A model generated the notes under the pieces. That model did not search any database and was not told the origin of the DNA. It saw only the letters and a list, made by a program, of their open reading frames with translations. Positions 44,101 through 64,000 of a stretch of DNA of 64,000 bases are shown in pieces; positions within the stretch are counted from its first letter, which is position 1; each line of letters starts with the position of its first letter. Origin of the DNA: Agelas oroides (taxonomy: Eukaryota > Porifera > Demospongiae > Agelasida > Agelasidae); assembly GCA_949130485.1 (NCBI GenBank), contig OX422189.1, forward strand, positions 2,799,720-2,863,719, in the 5' to 3' direction. The translations under genes and the position numbers were made by a program.

Positions 44101-45656
44101 GCATTTTATACAAGCATATACATGACTGCGTCTTACACTTCTAATGTAGCAGGTCCATTAAAGTTCATAAGTATAACTGCAGGGAGAAAGAGAGAGAGAG
44201 AGAGACAAAAATGCATGTACACGTGAAATAATCGTTCTGAAGACAGTAATAATTACATCACCTAAATACAGGAATACCGCACATTGCCATCGTGTGATGT
44301 CATGTGGTTGGCACATACAAGTGTAACCAACTAAACCTAGTAACACAATTCCAAATGCAAGTTAACGGCACAAACCAACTACAGCACATGGATCTAAGTA
44401 AGTTACAGAAGAATCAAGTTCAGAGACTAGGGGACAAAGGAGAAGACATTAATTGCTAGCTATAGCATGTTGCATGTAAGTCACAAAAACCAGTATTGTT
44501 TCAATAATAAATTGCCACATCAAAAGGCCAGGTCAAACGAAGCAACAGACATGCAATCTGAGTGCATAGTACCAGGGTTCATTGAAGGTCACTCACTGCA
44601 CATGAATAATGCTTGAGTGATACAAAAGCACCTGGCAGTTGTAGCTTACTTGCAGACGCTACAAATTTCAATAGTTTCTGTTTTCTTTCCTATTCATAAA
44701 CTATATGTGTAGAGGGTGGCGATGCCTTGCTCTTCCCTGAGGATGAAGCTATGAACTGCGCAAATCAACAACAGTAGATTAAAATTCTTTTAAACTGTTT
44801 ATCACAGGCTTTGTTGGTAAACAAGACGTTGATAACTCAGTGTGTTAAGTGGACCATAGAAATAGCAAATGCACATATTGGTCGTCTAAATTCAAATTTA
44901 CATCTACTTCATCTGTAAAACTGCACTTTTGTGGCTGAAGCCCTCCCTCTGTCAACATCGAAATCATTCGCATGTCCCAAGCCATCCCTTACTGTTACAA
45001 CAAACCGGATGGTAGGAAGAGCAGCTAGCACTGGACAGGACAATGTGTTTGTTGGATGCTTGACACAAATGGAGATATTAGTCGCCTCATTCCAAGGACT
45101 CCAAACTGCACAGCTTTTGATTGCTTGTAGCATCCAAAGCAGAAAAGAAGGCCTTTGCACATGTACACTCTATTACGCAAGTTAATATGTACAAAGTCCC
45201 TGGGGAGTTCCATTTCTCAGGTAAAGTATTTCTTTGCCCTCCCCTTGGAAGACTGGCTTTGGAGGTTAAAGGTTTGGAGGTGAAAAAACTTTACTTTTAC
45301 TCTGTTCTTTCTTTCTGGGCAAAAGGTCACCCTTCACACACACACACACACACACACACGTAATCTGAGCAATTACAACTGTGACACAATTGCTACAACA
45401 TGGCACATGGCCTGAGTTGTCCCAGTATATTGCCTTGAGAGACAACTAGTTACTAGCTGCGTAATAGCTATCTGCACATGTAGCTATTAAACTCGTGTAA
45501 CCCTGTATATTTTGCATAATATGATAAACCATACTATCATTAGTAAAGCAGTAGCACATTTGGCTCACCGAAGGTAAGCATGGCAAACATCAGAAGCATC
45601 AGGGTGAAGTATGGGTGCTTGCTGAAAGAGGACACAGCCCACAATAGGTCGGCCAT
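23193..45656 (-). CDS. UXS1: UDP-glucuronate decarboxylase 1 (UDP-xylose synthase)
   Basis: UXS1 converts UDP-glucuronate to UDP-xylose in the ER/Golgi lumen, supplying the first sugar of the glycosaminoglycan linker. Exons (minus): 45656-45569, 44677-44650 (tentative), 41718-41661, 40590-40547, 39622-39547, 37378-37313, 36899-36847, 35796-35735, 35001-34897, 33211-33144, 29456-29343, 28487-28421, 28341-28289, 27752-27709, 25572-25454, 24395-24292, 23267-23193. All phases agree, giving 407 aa (human 420). Features: N-terminal signal anchor ([14 protein letters not shown]), coiled segment [18 protein letters not shown]-binding [45 protein letters not shown], catalytic Y-x3-K in [44 protein letters not shown] and DDPQRRKP. 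The stop follows GNSTHL, so the basic human tail is shortened. Introns are long and full of mobile elements. Confidence 0.95.
23814..24257. mobile_element. Decayed CAGTGGAACCCC-type element (pogo/Tigger-like MITE)
   Basis: It begins acagtggaaccccactactc and contains gtggacacctcgctaatccg, as does the better-kept copy at 57,694-58,177. The inner order of motifs matches that copy, and the right end is worn. It lies in the last UXS1 intron. Confidence 0.7.
24450..24940. mobile_element. Large inverted-repeat element, gaggttggaagctagtaatt ends
   Basis: gaggttggaagctagtaatt at the left faces aattactagcttccaacctc at the right. The pairing continues inward (cccatagtgaaaggtgaaa with tttcacctttcactatggg; gctctagatcaacc with ggtcgatctagagc), giving a foldback of about 490 bp in a UXS1 intron. 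Confidence 0.88.
24954..25174. mobile_element. Second inverted-repeat element beside the first
   Basis: gaggttgaactttactaatt and aattagtaaaattcaac are facing ends, with aatggctgaggtcacacta pairing inside. The stretches between and around both elements share gctg(t/c)cacccag, so the two related MITEs seem to have been inserted at, or duplicated with, the same short sequence. Confidence 0.82.
25728..25972. mobile_element. Inverted-repeat MITE, aaacggtctggtgaac ends
   Basis: aaacggtctggtgaaccaag and gttcaccagaccgtttc face each other with ttcttggga / cccaaggaatt pairing inside. It lies between two copies of gggttgagcccaga.tccctag (about 25,670-25,692 and 25,992-26,013). Confidence 0.82.
25985..26066 (-). 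mobile_element. tRNA-derived SINE head
   Basis: The minus strand has a box A-like TAGCTCAGTGGTCAGAGCA and, about 30 bases on, a box B-like GGGCTCAACCC, in the order and spacing of a tRNA, but the anticodon arm does not fold. This fits the 5' head of a tRNA-derived SINE rather than a working tRNA gene. A related box-B portion occurs at 25,670-25,692. Confidence 0.55.
26762..27265. mobile_element. Inverted-repeat element, tactgtatggttggtaattt ends
   Basis: The left end tactgtatggttggtaattt faces gaaaattactaaccatatgg at the right, with diverged pairing further in (gcgaaaattaaatccgcaaa). About 500 bp, in a UXS1 intron. An inner 109-codon open frame has no recognisable domain. Confidence 0.6.
28850..29097. 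mobile_element. CAAGAGCGCATAAGAACGGG element, copy 2
   Basis: 248 bp, same orientation and strongly similar to the copy at 14,865, including the inner actaaaaatagaacacc. No clear target duplication. It lies in a UXS1 intron. Confidence 0.88.
29788..29998. repeat. Minisatellite, about 52-60 bp unit, four copies
   Basis: The unit contains gccacgcccttttggtacac and tgtgtgcagtagc.agtgtag, repeated about four times with small length changes. It lies in a UXS1 intron and yields a spurious minus-strand open frame. Confidence 0.9.
30272..30520. repeat. Minisatellite, 50/54 bp unit, five copies
   Basis: The unit carries gaactggttcagcaggtac, a four-base variable acgt, and caggcctagctgctggactg. Units differ by presence or absence of the extra acgt. 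It lies in a UXS1 intron. Confidence 0.93.
30868..31265. mobile_element. TAGCCTCG-family element with 9-bp TSD (398 bp)
   Basis: The ends TAGCCTCATTCCCAGGCC and GGCCTGGGAACGAGGCTA are inverted repeats, with extended pairing (gcccagctttccgtcgctt; agaaaagataccaggc). Perfect 9-bp flanking duplication cctcactgt (30,859-30,867 and 31,266-31,274). This is a long version of the family. Confidence 0.93.
31805..31874. mobile_element. TAGCCTCG-family element with 9-bp TSD (70 bp)
   Basis: A minimal copy that is almost all terminal repeat. Perfect 9-bp duplication gtacctttg on both sides. Confidence 0.92.
32803..33070. mobile_element. CCCCAGA..GGGGAATGTAAC element, inverse orientation, with triplicated end
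   Basis: Reverse-complement relative of the elements at 42,480 and 53,640 (shared gttgcttagcaacc, tagaatgggtggaggt, gttgctaggggtaacat). Its terminal segment ctatgggctcacgctgctcc...ggggaatgtaac is repeated three times in tandem at about 32,955-33,069. Confidence 0.82.
33311..33434. mobile_element. Short inverted-repeat MITE
   Basis: taatagttacacccctccctg and cagggagggatataactatta face each other across about 80 bp, next to a UXS1 exon (33,144-33,211). Confidence 0.8.
33587..34128. mobile_element. hAT-type MITE, 542 bp, 8-bp TSD
   Basis: Terminal inverted repeats CAGGGTTGTAGTAATTGA and TCAATTACTACAACCCTG, flanked by a perfect 8-bp duplication gtgtacat (33,579-33,586 and 34,129-34,136). An 8-bp duplication and CAGGG ends fit hAT. 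The interior is rich in taattgtaat repeats and has no transposase. Confidence 0.9.
35508..35633. mobile_element. TAGCCTCG-family element with 9-bp TSD (126 bp)
   Basis: TAGCCTCATTCCCAGGCC ... GGCCTGGGACGAGGCTA with a long stem (cagattttatctcg / cgagataaaatctg). Perfect 9-bp duplication gtattgcat. Located 101 bp from a UXS1 exon. Confidence 0.93.
36314..36720. mobile_element. TAGTCTCG variant of the family with 9-bp TSD (407 bp)
   Basis: The ends TAGTCTCGTGCCCAGA and TCTGGGGACGAGACTA are inverted, with inner pairing (gagggtctggtgttctgaa; cttgtcacatggggcgggg). Perfect 9-bp duplication agacaaaat. Located 126 bp downstream of a UXS1 exon. Confidence 0.92.
37497..37790. repeat. Polypyrimidine tract (CCTCCCC/CTTCTCC)
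   Basis: About 290 bases almost free of purines on the plus strand. It gives long false frames on both strands (Pro/Leu/Ser-rich and Gly/Glu/Arg-rich). It lies in a UXS1 intron. Confidence 0.95.
38576..39235. mobile_element. TTAA-flanked TIR element, 660 bp (piggyBac-like)
   Basis: CTCTTTACCGACC at the left faces GGTCGGTAAAGAG at the right, each directly bordered by TTAA (38,572-38,575 and 39,236-39,239), the target of piggyBac transposases. Just inside the left end a unit with gaccaatgacgcc..acggcgtcatgag occurs twice. No transposase frame, so it is non-autonomous. Confidence 0.85.
40230..40317. mobile_element. TAGCCTCG-family element with 9-bp TSD (88-bp hairpin)
   Basis: An almost perfect hairpin (TAGCCTCGTTCCCAGGCCCC... 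to ...GGGGCCTGGGAACGAGGCTA). Perfect 9-bp duplication agtctggtc (40,221-40,229 and 40,318-40,326). Confidence 0.95.
40806..41205. repeat. Duplicated polypyrimidine tract
   Basis: Two successive blocks each start atctccttccactcttcctg and end cccacagaggtgaatg, with C-rich tracts between. The tandem unit is about 170-230 bp. It is strongly strand-asymmetric and lies in a UXS1 intron. Confidence 0.9.
42404..42480. repeat. (CATA)n/(CA)n microsatellite
   Basis: Runs of catacata with cacaca interruptions, ending directly at the element that starts near 42,480. Confidence 0.95.
42480..42690. mobile_element. Microsatellite-bordered hairpin element, copy 1
   Basis: The first 70 bp form a hairpin (gttacattccccagacagag ... 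tctgtctggggaatgtaac), followed by gttacccctagcaaccc, cacccattctac, gttgctaagcaacatctaac, and then cacacatacatac. Nearly identical to 53,640-53,860. A diverged partial copy lies at 42,695-42,790. Confidence 0.88.
43227..43360. mobile_element. TAGCCTTG-family element with 9-bp TSD (134 bp)
   Basis: Starts TAGCCTTGTTCCAAGGC and ends GCCTGGGAACGAGGCTA, with a second internal copy of the left end at 43,291. Perfect 9-bp duplication cacccagca (43,218-43,226 and 43,361-43,369). Confidence 0.88.
43551..43629. mobile_element. TAGCCTCG-family hairpin without clear TSD
   Basis: tagcctcgttctcaggtctc ... tctgggaacaaggcta with inner pairing (cccctgctttt / tctgagcagggg). The flanks do not match as a 9-bp repeat. 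Confidence 0.8.
45335..45359. repeat. (CA)n microsatellite
   Basis: A short pure CA run in UXS1 intron 1. Confidence 0.95.
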
Positions 45657-45762
45657 GACTCTGTACTGTGTCCGACAGAACGTGTTGACTGAACGTGCCT
45701 CGTTCCCAGATTTCTATGTTGGCTTGGGAACCAGACTGAGGAGCAGCCACCCGTGGCCTACC

Positions 45763-46139
45763 TAGCCTCGTTCCCAGGCTCCTCCGCTCCGGAACGCGAT
45801 ATTGAAGTTGTACACGCGGAGAGAGCCTGGTATTTATTCTCACGTGAGAACCCTCAAAGATAGAACGGAGGTAGAACGACCTTAATTGCGCGTGGGCGTA
45901 CCCGAGACTCAGAACAGGAAAAAGAGTGAAGGTAGCGGCCAACTTACTACATGTATCTAGTTATCGGGGGTTGAATATCATACACACCGAGCGTTGAACG
46001 CACAGTTGGTTGAAAAACGCGCAAAACGTTGCCTTTCTGTTTTAGTCCTATTTCGATTACGTCATGCCTACGTAGAATAGATACCAGGCTCTCCACGCGT
46101 GTACAACTCGCGTTCCGGGAGAGCCTGGGAACGAGGCTA
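45763..46139. mobile_element. TAGCCTCG-family element with 9-bp TSD (377 bp) upstream of UXS1
   Basis: TAGCCTCGTTCCCAGGCTCC ... GAGCCTGGGAACGAGGCTA with inner stems around the gagagcctggtat and atagataccaggctctc motifs. Perfect 9-bp duplication tggcctacc. It ends 107 bp before the UXS1 start codon, so it sits in the 5' UTR or core promoter of that gene. Confidence 0.94.
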
Positions 46140-46265
46140 TGGCCTACCCAAAGTAGGAACGCAACGAGGAAATGAGAAATGGGAAATGAGGAAATGGGGA
46201 AGAAGCTCATTGCATTTCACTCAGCAATGTGCAGGGAGGTAGTGAAGGTTCTAAATGTGCACAGC

Positions 46266-46770
46266 TACTAATATAACATTACCCTTCACATGGCAGCAGG
46301 AAATGGCCACAAAGATATTGTAAAATTCCTCAGTCTTGAGATGCACTGTGACCCAACAAGTAGAAAATAAAAACACTGCTCCGCATCCAGCAGTGATCAC
46401 TGGGCACATGGACACAGTTCATTTCTTCATCTCAGGGTTATGCTGTGATCCAGGTCATCATAGTGAAACTCTTCTTCACTTTACTCAGTGCTGCAGTTGG
46501 TCAACTGCACATAGTCAAGTATTCGGCTGACAAGAAAGACCTTCATGTTGGGATGAAAAAACTTCACTAGCTGTGCTGCTATGAAGGGCTGGACACATTG
46601 ACAATGTAAAGTTGCTTACTGTGGAGAAGCATTGTGGCCTGTCACATGCCATTTTTAATAATACTGTCCTGCACTTTGCAGTAGTGAAGGGTCACTTAGA
46701 TACAGTTTCTTGTTGAGGAGCTGAAGTGTCCTCCAGGAGAGCACAACATGACCCCACTCCAAATATACCT
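46266..46770 (+). pseudogene. Decayed ankyrin-repeat coding sequence
   Basis: Plus-strand translation in shifting frames gives typical ankyrin repeat pieces: GHKDIVKFLSLEMHCDP, then AVITGHMDTVHFFISGLCCDP, ETLLHF, GHIDNVKLLTVEKHCG and TVLHFAVVKGHLDTV. In-frame stops (for example after SRK near 46,366) and several frame changes interrupt it, so it is a relic of a host ankyrin-repeat gene. It lies between UXS1 and the kinase on the opposite strand. Confidence 0.7.
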
Positions 46771-48627
46771 AAATATGAATCACTTGGCCAGTGAGTGTCC
46801 AATGGCTACATCACCACAATGTCATATTTATATACTGCTATAGCTACGAAACATCTGTGACTCCTGATCAGGGCTTGCAGCTTCATGCAACCCAACTTTT
46901 AGTTTAAGTGCACCTCTGCAAGTGTACATGCTTCAATAGCATTTGTTTCACAATTACAATAATTTCATTTTGCCACTACATGATTGAGCTGATCTGGTTG
47001 CTGTCAATATCAACGTAACATTATAAGTCATACCAAGGTGGCAAAGGCATGCATGAGAATGGGGCTACAACTTGAAGGTGGATTATTATAGTGTACTAGA
47101 TTGCAAGCTAGCTATGGTTGAAGGTTGTTAATTAGCCTAGCTTGTTTCCAGGTTCATTTGGAAGAGCCTGCATGGGCATGAGGTTGGTTAAGTTGTTGAC
47201 CACATTAATTGTTTTGCATACTGTTTGAATGCCATAATACCAACAGAATGATTCTACAATCATATTATAGTGGCACAAAAATGCCTGCTGATTCCTTGAG
47301 CAATTTAACACTACTGCATGCATGTGCTACATAATTTGTAGATTAGCATTCTCCAGTGTGAACCGATTAATCCTCTAGTTTTCAACATAATTATTCCAAG
47401 AATTACCCCCCACTTCACAAATACAGTGTACATGTAGACGACTACCTTGGCAATAGAAAAGTACTATACAACACGTCACAATAACATAGCAACAAAAATA
47501 ACACCACTGCCCATAAAATCATTTATAAGCATTACTAGAGAGCGAACTATTTCTCTGTTATACTGATAACAATTATTATATCTCTTTCTTCCTCTAGGTT
47601 ACATCTGTAGTAAAACAATATACGGATGTGTGCTTGGAAAGTGGTGCAGTTGGTAAGAAGTGCTTTGAGAGAACGTTGAGTCTATGGTTGCAGGCCAGGA
47701 GTGTGTCAGTTGTGTGACTGTGTAGCTGATGCACTGCAATGGTTAGGGGAAGGAGGCGGGAGGGAGGAGAGGGAGGGAGGAAGAAGAGGGGGAGGGAGGG
47801 AGAAGGAGGGAGAGGGAGAGAGGGTGGGAGGAGGAGAGAGAGAGAGAGGGAGAGGGGGAGGGAGGAAAGGGAGGGGGAGAGTGGGAGAGAAAGGGGGGGG
47901 GGGGGGGGGGGGGGGGGGGAGATACGATCGTTCAGTACTTTGATGGTGGGACTACCCATTCCCTCATTGTACCTTGCATTCACAAGTTCAATAAAGGTTT
48001 CAACAATGGGAGGAGGAAGAAAAAGGTAAGAGAGAGTGTGATGTATTAAACTATCAACCTTATCTGCAAATTGTCGGTGTAGAGGAAGCTCGGCTGAATT
48101 TGTGTTGCTAACTCTTTGTCTCCTCACATGCTTGATCACTCACTCCATTACTCCCCCCCCCCCCCCCCCCCCCCCCCCCCTTTCCCTTCTCCTCCCTCCC
48201 TTTCTCTTCCAAGGATTTTCTAGTTATTAAACTCGCATACCTAGCAATGTGAATCTAAATGTGGCTGCTGGACATACTGGTATACTGTACTATGTAAACA
48301 GTTATGCAAAATATCACACAACAAGCCACTCTGACAAAAGCTAGATGCCTTAGATGTGGATGTCTGGCAGTAATAATGCCCCGTCTATCCTATATACATG
48401 CCGCAAGCATTGCTCACAGGTAAGTACTCACTACTGCCTCCACTCAATAATGGAGTTTATTAGAGCTTACTGGTAAGAGCTTGCATCGAGTTGAGACAAG
48501 AAATTCCAATGCACCATACTAGCACACTATAGCAGAGTTGAGTTGCTATAAGTATAAACCGTTTTCACTTTGCCGTTTAGAGAGTTACATGCCCTCTCCC
48601 CAATGTAGTTGATGTGCACTTGCTCTT
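46771..48627. other. Spacer downstream of the kinase, with long poly-G and poly-C runs
   Basis: It contains a G/A tract (47,740-47,920) ending in about 33 G, and 230 bp later about 30 C (48,151-48,180) followed by a C/T tract. Between them a minus-strand stretch reads PPPIVETFIELVNARYNEG, not assigned. A decayed TAGCC(T)..CAGG element lies near 47,135-47,185. No confident gene. Confidence 0.6.
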
Positions 48628-61257
<12,630 letters not shown>

Positions 61258-61510
61258 CTGGGAGGGAGGGAAAGGAGGGGAGGGAGGGAGGGAAGAGAAG
61301 GGAGGAAGAGAGGGGAGGGAGGGAGAGAAGAAAGGGGAGGGAGTAAGGGAGAAGAGGGAGGAAGGCAGAGAGGGAGGGAGGCAGAGAGGGAGGCAGAGAG
61401 GGAGGAGGGAGGGAGGGAGGGAGGGAGGGAGGGAGGGAGGGAGGGAGGGAGGGAGGGAGGGAGGGAGGGAGGGAGGGAGGGAGGGAGGGAGGGAGGGAGG
61501 GAGGGAGGAA
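61258..61510. repeat. (GGGA)n polypurine tract at a kinase acceptor
   Basis: Imperfect GGGA/GAAGGGA followed by about 105 bases of pure gggagggaggga. On the sense strand of the kinase it is a (TCCC)n polypyrimidine tract leading directly into the acceptor of exon 61257-61169. Confidence 0.96.
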
Positions 61511-62394
61511 TAAAGAGAGGATACATTGCTAAACCAAGCTCCTGATGCAACTGACTTCTGTTTACGTTCACCATATTAGATTAAGAAAACCGTGACATGA
61601 ATACACAATCAGTAATATGTACGCCACACACGTCACAATGCAGCACTAGTCCAATTACAAGTATAGCTATCAAAATATACCGTTACAACCCTCTAGCATA
61701 GATTACTTAACTCTGGAACCATGCATACCTTCAAAGCTACCTAACAAGGCATAGTGAGCACCCCCCACAAACACAATCAAACACATAATAGATCAAGTTT
61801 ACTGACAAGGGCTCAGATTGCATCAGTACACAGCATGTCAGCCATATTGAGAGAGAGAGCTGTGGAGCTACAGTGGTGCTCAGTGTTCTTGCAACTTATT
61901 ACAAGAAAGACAACTTTGAGTGAGCCAATCAGTGAACAGAATTCAAACCTTCCATCTGCTCACAATTTGATTGGATGGCACAGTTGTAACCAGATGATGC
62001 AAGACATATGTGTTCCAAATGACAAAAGTGTGAAAGGTTGACAATGAATCAGTAAAATTGCTTCAAGTGTGTTACAGTTGTGCTGAATTCGACTCTTGAA
62101 TTCTCAAAGAAGCTGGTCTCTCATAACATGACTAAATCCACCCTATATTGCTCAGCAGTGATATCACTTGTGATGACCAATCTGGGCCTTCTATCAAGCT
62201 ACAGACAGAGCATACATACCCAGTCTCTCATTTGTTATTGAACAGCCAACGTAACAATAATCAACACTGGGGTAATGCTACACAAGGAGTGCTGTCGCCA
62301 TGGTTACACAGAAGTTGTCGCCCAAGGTTGTTTTACTGGTGTACAAATGAGTCTGGCAACTGGTCTAACTAGCCAATAGTAGTACACACACTAA
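61511..62394. other. Region upstream of the kinase exon, no gene seen
   Basis: I see no convincing exon here on either strand. The missing first kinase exon could be here or beyond the window. The candidate minus-strand ATGGCTGACATGCTG near 61,850 does not give the required phase-0 donor. Confidence 0.5.
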
Positions 62395-64000
62395 TGTACA
62401 CATGTACCACACTCCCTCAACGCTGCACTGCCGTACACATGTACCACACTCCCTCAACGCTGCACTGACGTACACATGTACCACACTCCCCCAACGCTGC
62501 ACTGACGTACACATGCACCACACTCCCCCAACGCTGCACTGACGTACACATGTACCACACTCCCTCAATGCTGCACTGACGTACACACGTACCACACTCC
62601 CTCAACACTGCACTGACGTACACATGTACCACACTCCCTCAACGCTGCACTGACGTACACATGCACCACGCTCCCCCAACGCTGAACTGACGTACACATG
62701 TACCACACTCCCCCAACGCTGCACTGACGTACACATGCACCACACTCCCCCAACGCTGCACTGACGTACACATGCACCACGCTCCCCCAACGCTGAACTG
62801 ACGTACACATGCACCACGCTCCCCCAACGCTGCACTGACGTACACATGCACCACGCTCCCCCAACGCTGCACTGACGTACACATGCACCACGCTCCCTCA
62901 ACGCTGCACTGACGTACACATGCACCACGCTCCCTCAATGCTGCACTGACGTACACATGCACCACACTCCCTCAATGCTGCACTGCCGTACACATGTACC
63001 ACACTCCCTCAATGCTGCACTGCCGTACACATGTACCACACTCCCTCAACGCTGCACTGCCGTACACATGTACCACAGTCCCTCAATGCTGCACTGCCGT
63101 ACACATGTACCACACTCCCTCAACGCTGCACTGCCGTACACATGTACCACACTCCCTCAATGCTGCACTGACGTACACTCCCTCAACACTGCACTGACGT
63201 ACACATGCACCACGCTCCCTCAACACTGCACTGACGTACACATGTACCACACTCCCTCAATGCTGCACTGCCGTACACATGTACCACACTCCCTCAACGC
63301 TGCACTGACGTACACATGTACCACACTCCCTCAATGCTGCACTGACGTACACTCCCTCAACACTGCACTGACGTACACATGCACCACACTCCCTCAACAC
63401 TGCACTGACGTACACATGCACCACACTCCCTCAACGTTGCACTGATGTACACATGCACCACACTCCCTCAACACTGCACTGACGTACACATGCACCACAC
63501 TCCCCCAACGCTGCACTGACGTACACATGCACCACACTCCCCCAACGCTGCACTGACGTACACATGCACCACACTCCCCCAACGCTGCACTGACGTACAC
63601 ATGCACCACACTCCCCCAACGCTGCACTGACGTACACATGCACCACGCTCCCCCAACGCTGCACTGACGTACACATGCACCACGCTCCCTCAACGCTGCA
63701 CTGACGTACACATGCACCACGCTCCCTCAATGCTGCACTGCCGTACACATGTACCACACTCCCTCAACGCTGCACTGCCGTACACATGTACCACACTCCC
63801 TCAATGCTGCACTGACGTACACTCCCTCAACACTGCACTGACGTACACATGCACCACGCTCCCTCAACACTGCACTGACGTACACATGTACCACACTCCC
63901 TCAATGCTGCACTGCCGTACACATGTACCACACTCCCTCAACGCTGCACTGCCGTACACATGTACCACACTCCCTCAATGCTGCACTGACGTACACTCCC
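62395..64000. repeat. 37-bp minisatellite, more than 40 units, runs off right edge
   Basis: The unit contains acatg(t/c)accac(a/g)ctccc and caa(c/t)(g/a)ctgcactg(a/c)cgt; about 43 units in 1.6 kb. Variants occur in blocks, and shortened units (gacgtacactccctcaa) recur at about 63,170, 63,346, 63,808 and 63,990. Because 37 is not a multiple of 3, long open frames appear on both strands; they are by-products. Confidence 0.97.

Noticed and set aside
47594-48139. 181-codon minus frame with VETFIELVNARYNEG
   Set aside because: It crosses the poly-G/C tract; the protein-like parts are short and unassigned. Could be an exon, but not supportable.
62365-63757. Many open frames of 67-162 codons (VHVYVSAALREC..., YHTPSMLHCRTHVP...)
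   Set aside because: They are frames through a 37-bp tandem repeat, open on both strands because the unit has no stop in the frames used. No gene evidence.

Overview
The window is nuclear DNA from an animal. Its genes have many short exons with GT..AG introns, and the encoded proteins are metazoan (MSL2, CTC1, GCKIII kinase, UXS1, B3GALT6-like). Introns and spacers are packed with short inverted-repeat DNA elements and microsatellites. The proteins are clearly diverged from vertebrates. A marine invertebrate fits, and a demosponge is my best guess, but the sequence alone does not prove the species.

Layout, left to right: (1) 1-4,783, minus strand, 5' part of a CTC1 (CST telomere complex) homologue running off the left edge. 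(2) 6,513-8,806, minus, MSL2, an E3 ligase with RING and CXC domains, two coding exons. (3) 9,322-17,320, plus, PCCB, the mitochondrial propionyl-CoA carboxylase beta chain, 18 exons resolved to the base (540 aa). MSL2 and PCCB are head to head across 515 bp, the same arrangement as on human 3q22. (4) 18,255-18,658, minus, two 5S rRNA copies. (5) 19,393-21,907, minus, two intronless B3GALT6-like galactosyltransferases in tandem. (6) 23,193-45,656, minus, UXS1 (UDP-xylose synthase), 17 exons including one tentative short exon. (7) about 46,270-46,770, plus, a decayed ankyrin-repeat sequence. (8) 48,628-61,257, minus, a GCKIII (STK24/25/26) kinase lacking only its first coding exon. (9) 62,395-64,000, a 37-bp minisatellite running off the right edge.

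Functionally, UXS1 makes the UDP-xylose that starts the glycosaminoglycan linker, and B3GALT6 adds the second galactose of that linker, so 19.4-45.7 kb is a physical cluster of linker-synthesis genes. MSL2/PCCB looks like an ancient divergent gene pair.

The mobile-element record is unusually legible. Several families can be defined from target-site duplications inside this one window: a TAGCCTCGTTCCCAGGC family with 9-bp duplications (six copies checked), a hAT-type element (8 bp), a TTAA element, a 10-bp-TSD element carrying telomere-like repeats, and three TA-type elements inserted in a tandem duplication whose sister copy preserves the empty sites. One of these is a 1.13-kb palindrome whose two arms both stay open for more than 130 codons. 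No transposase gene was recognised.
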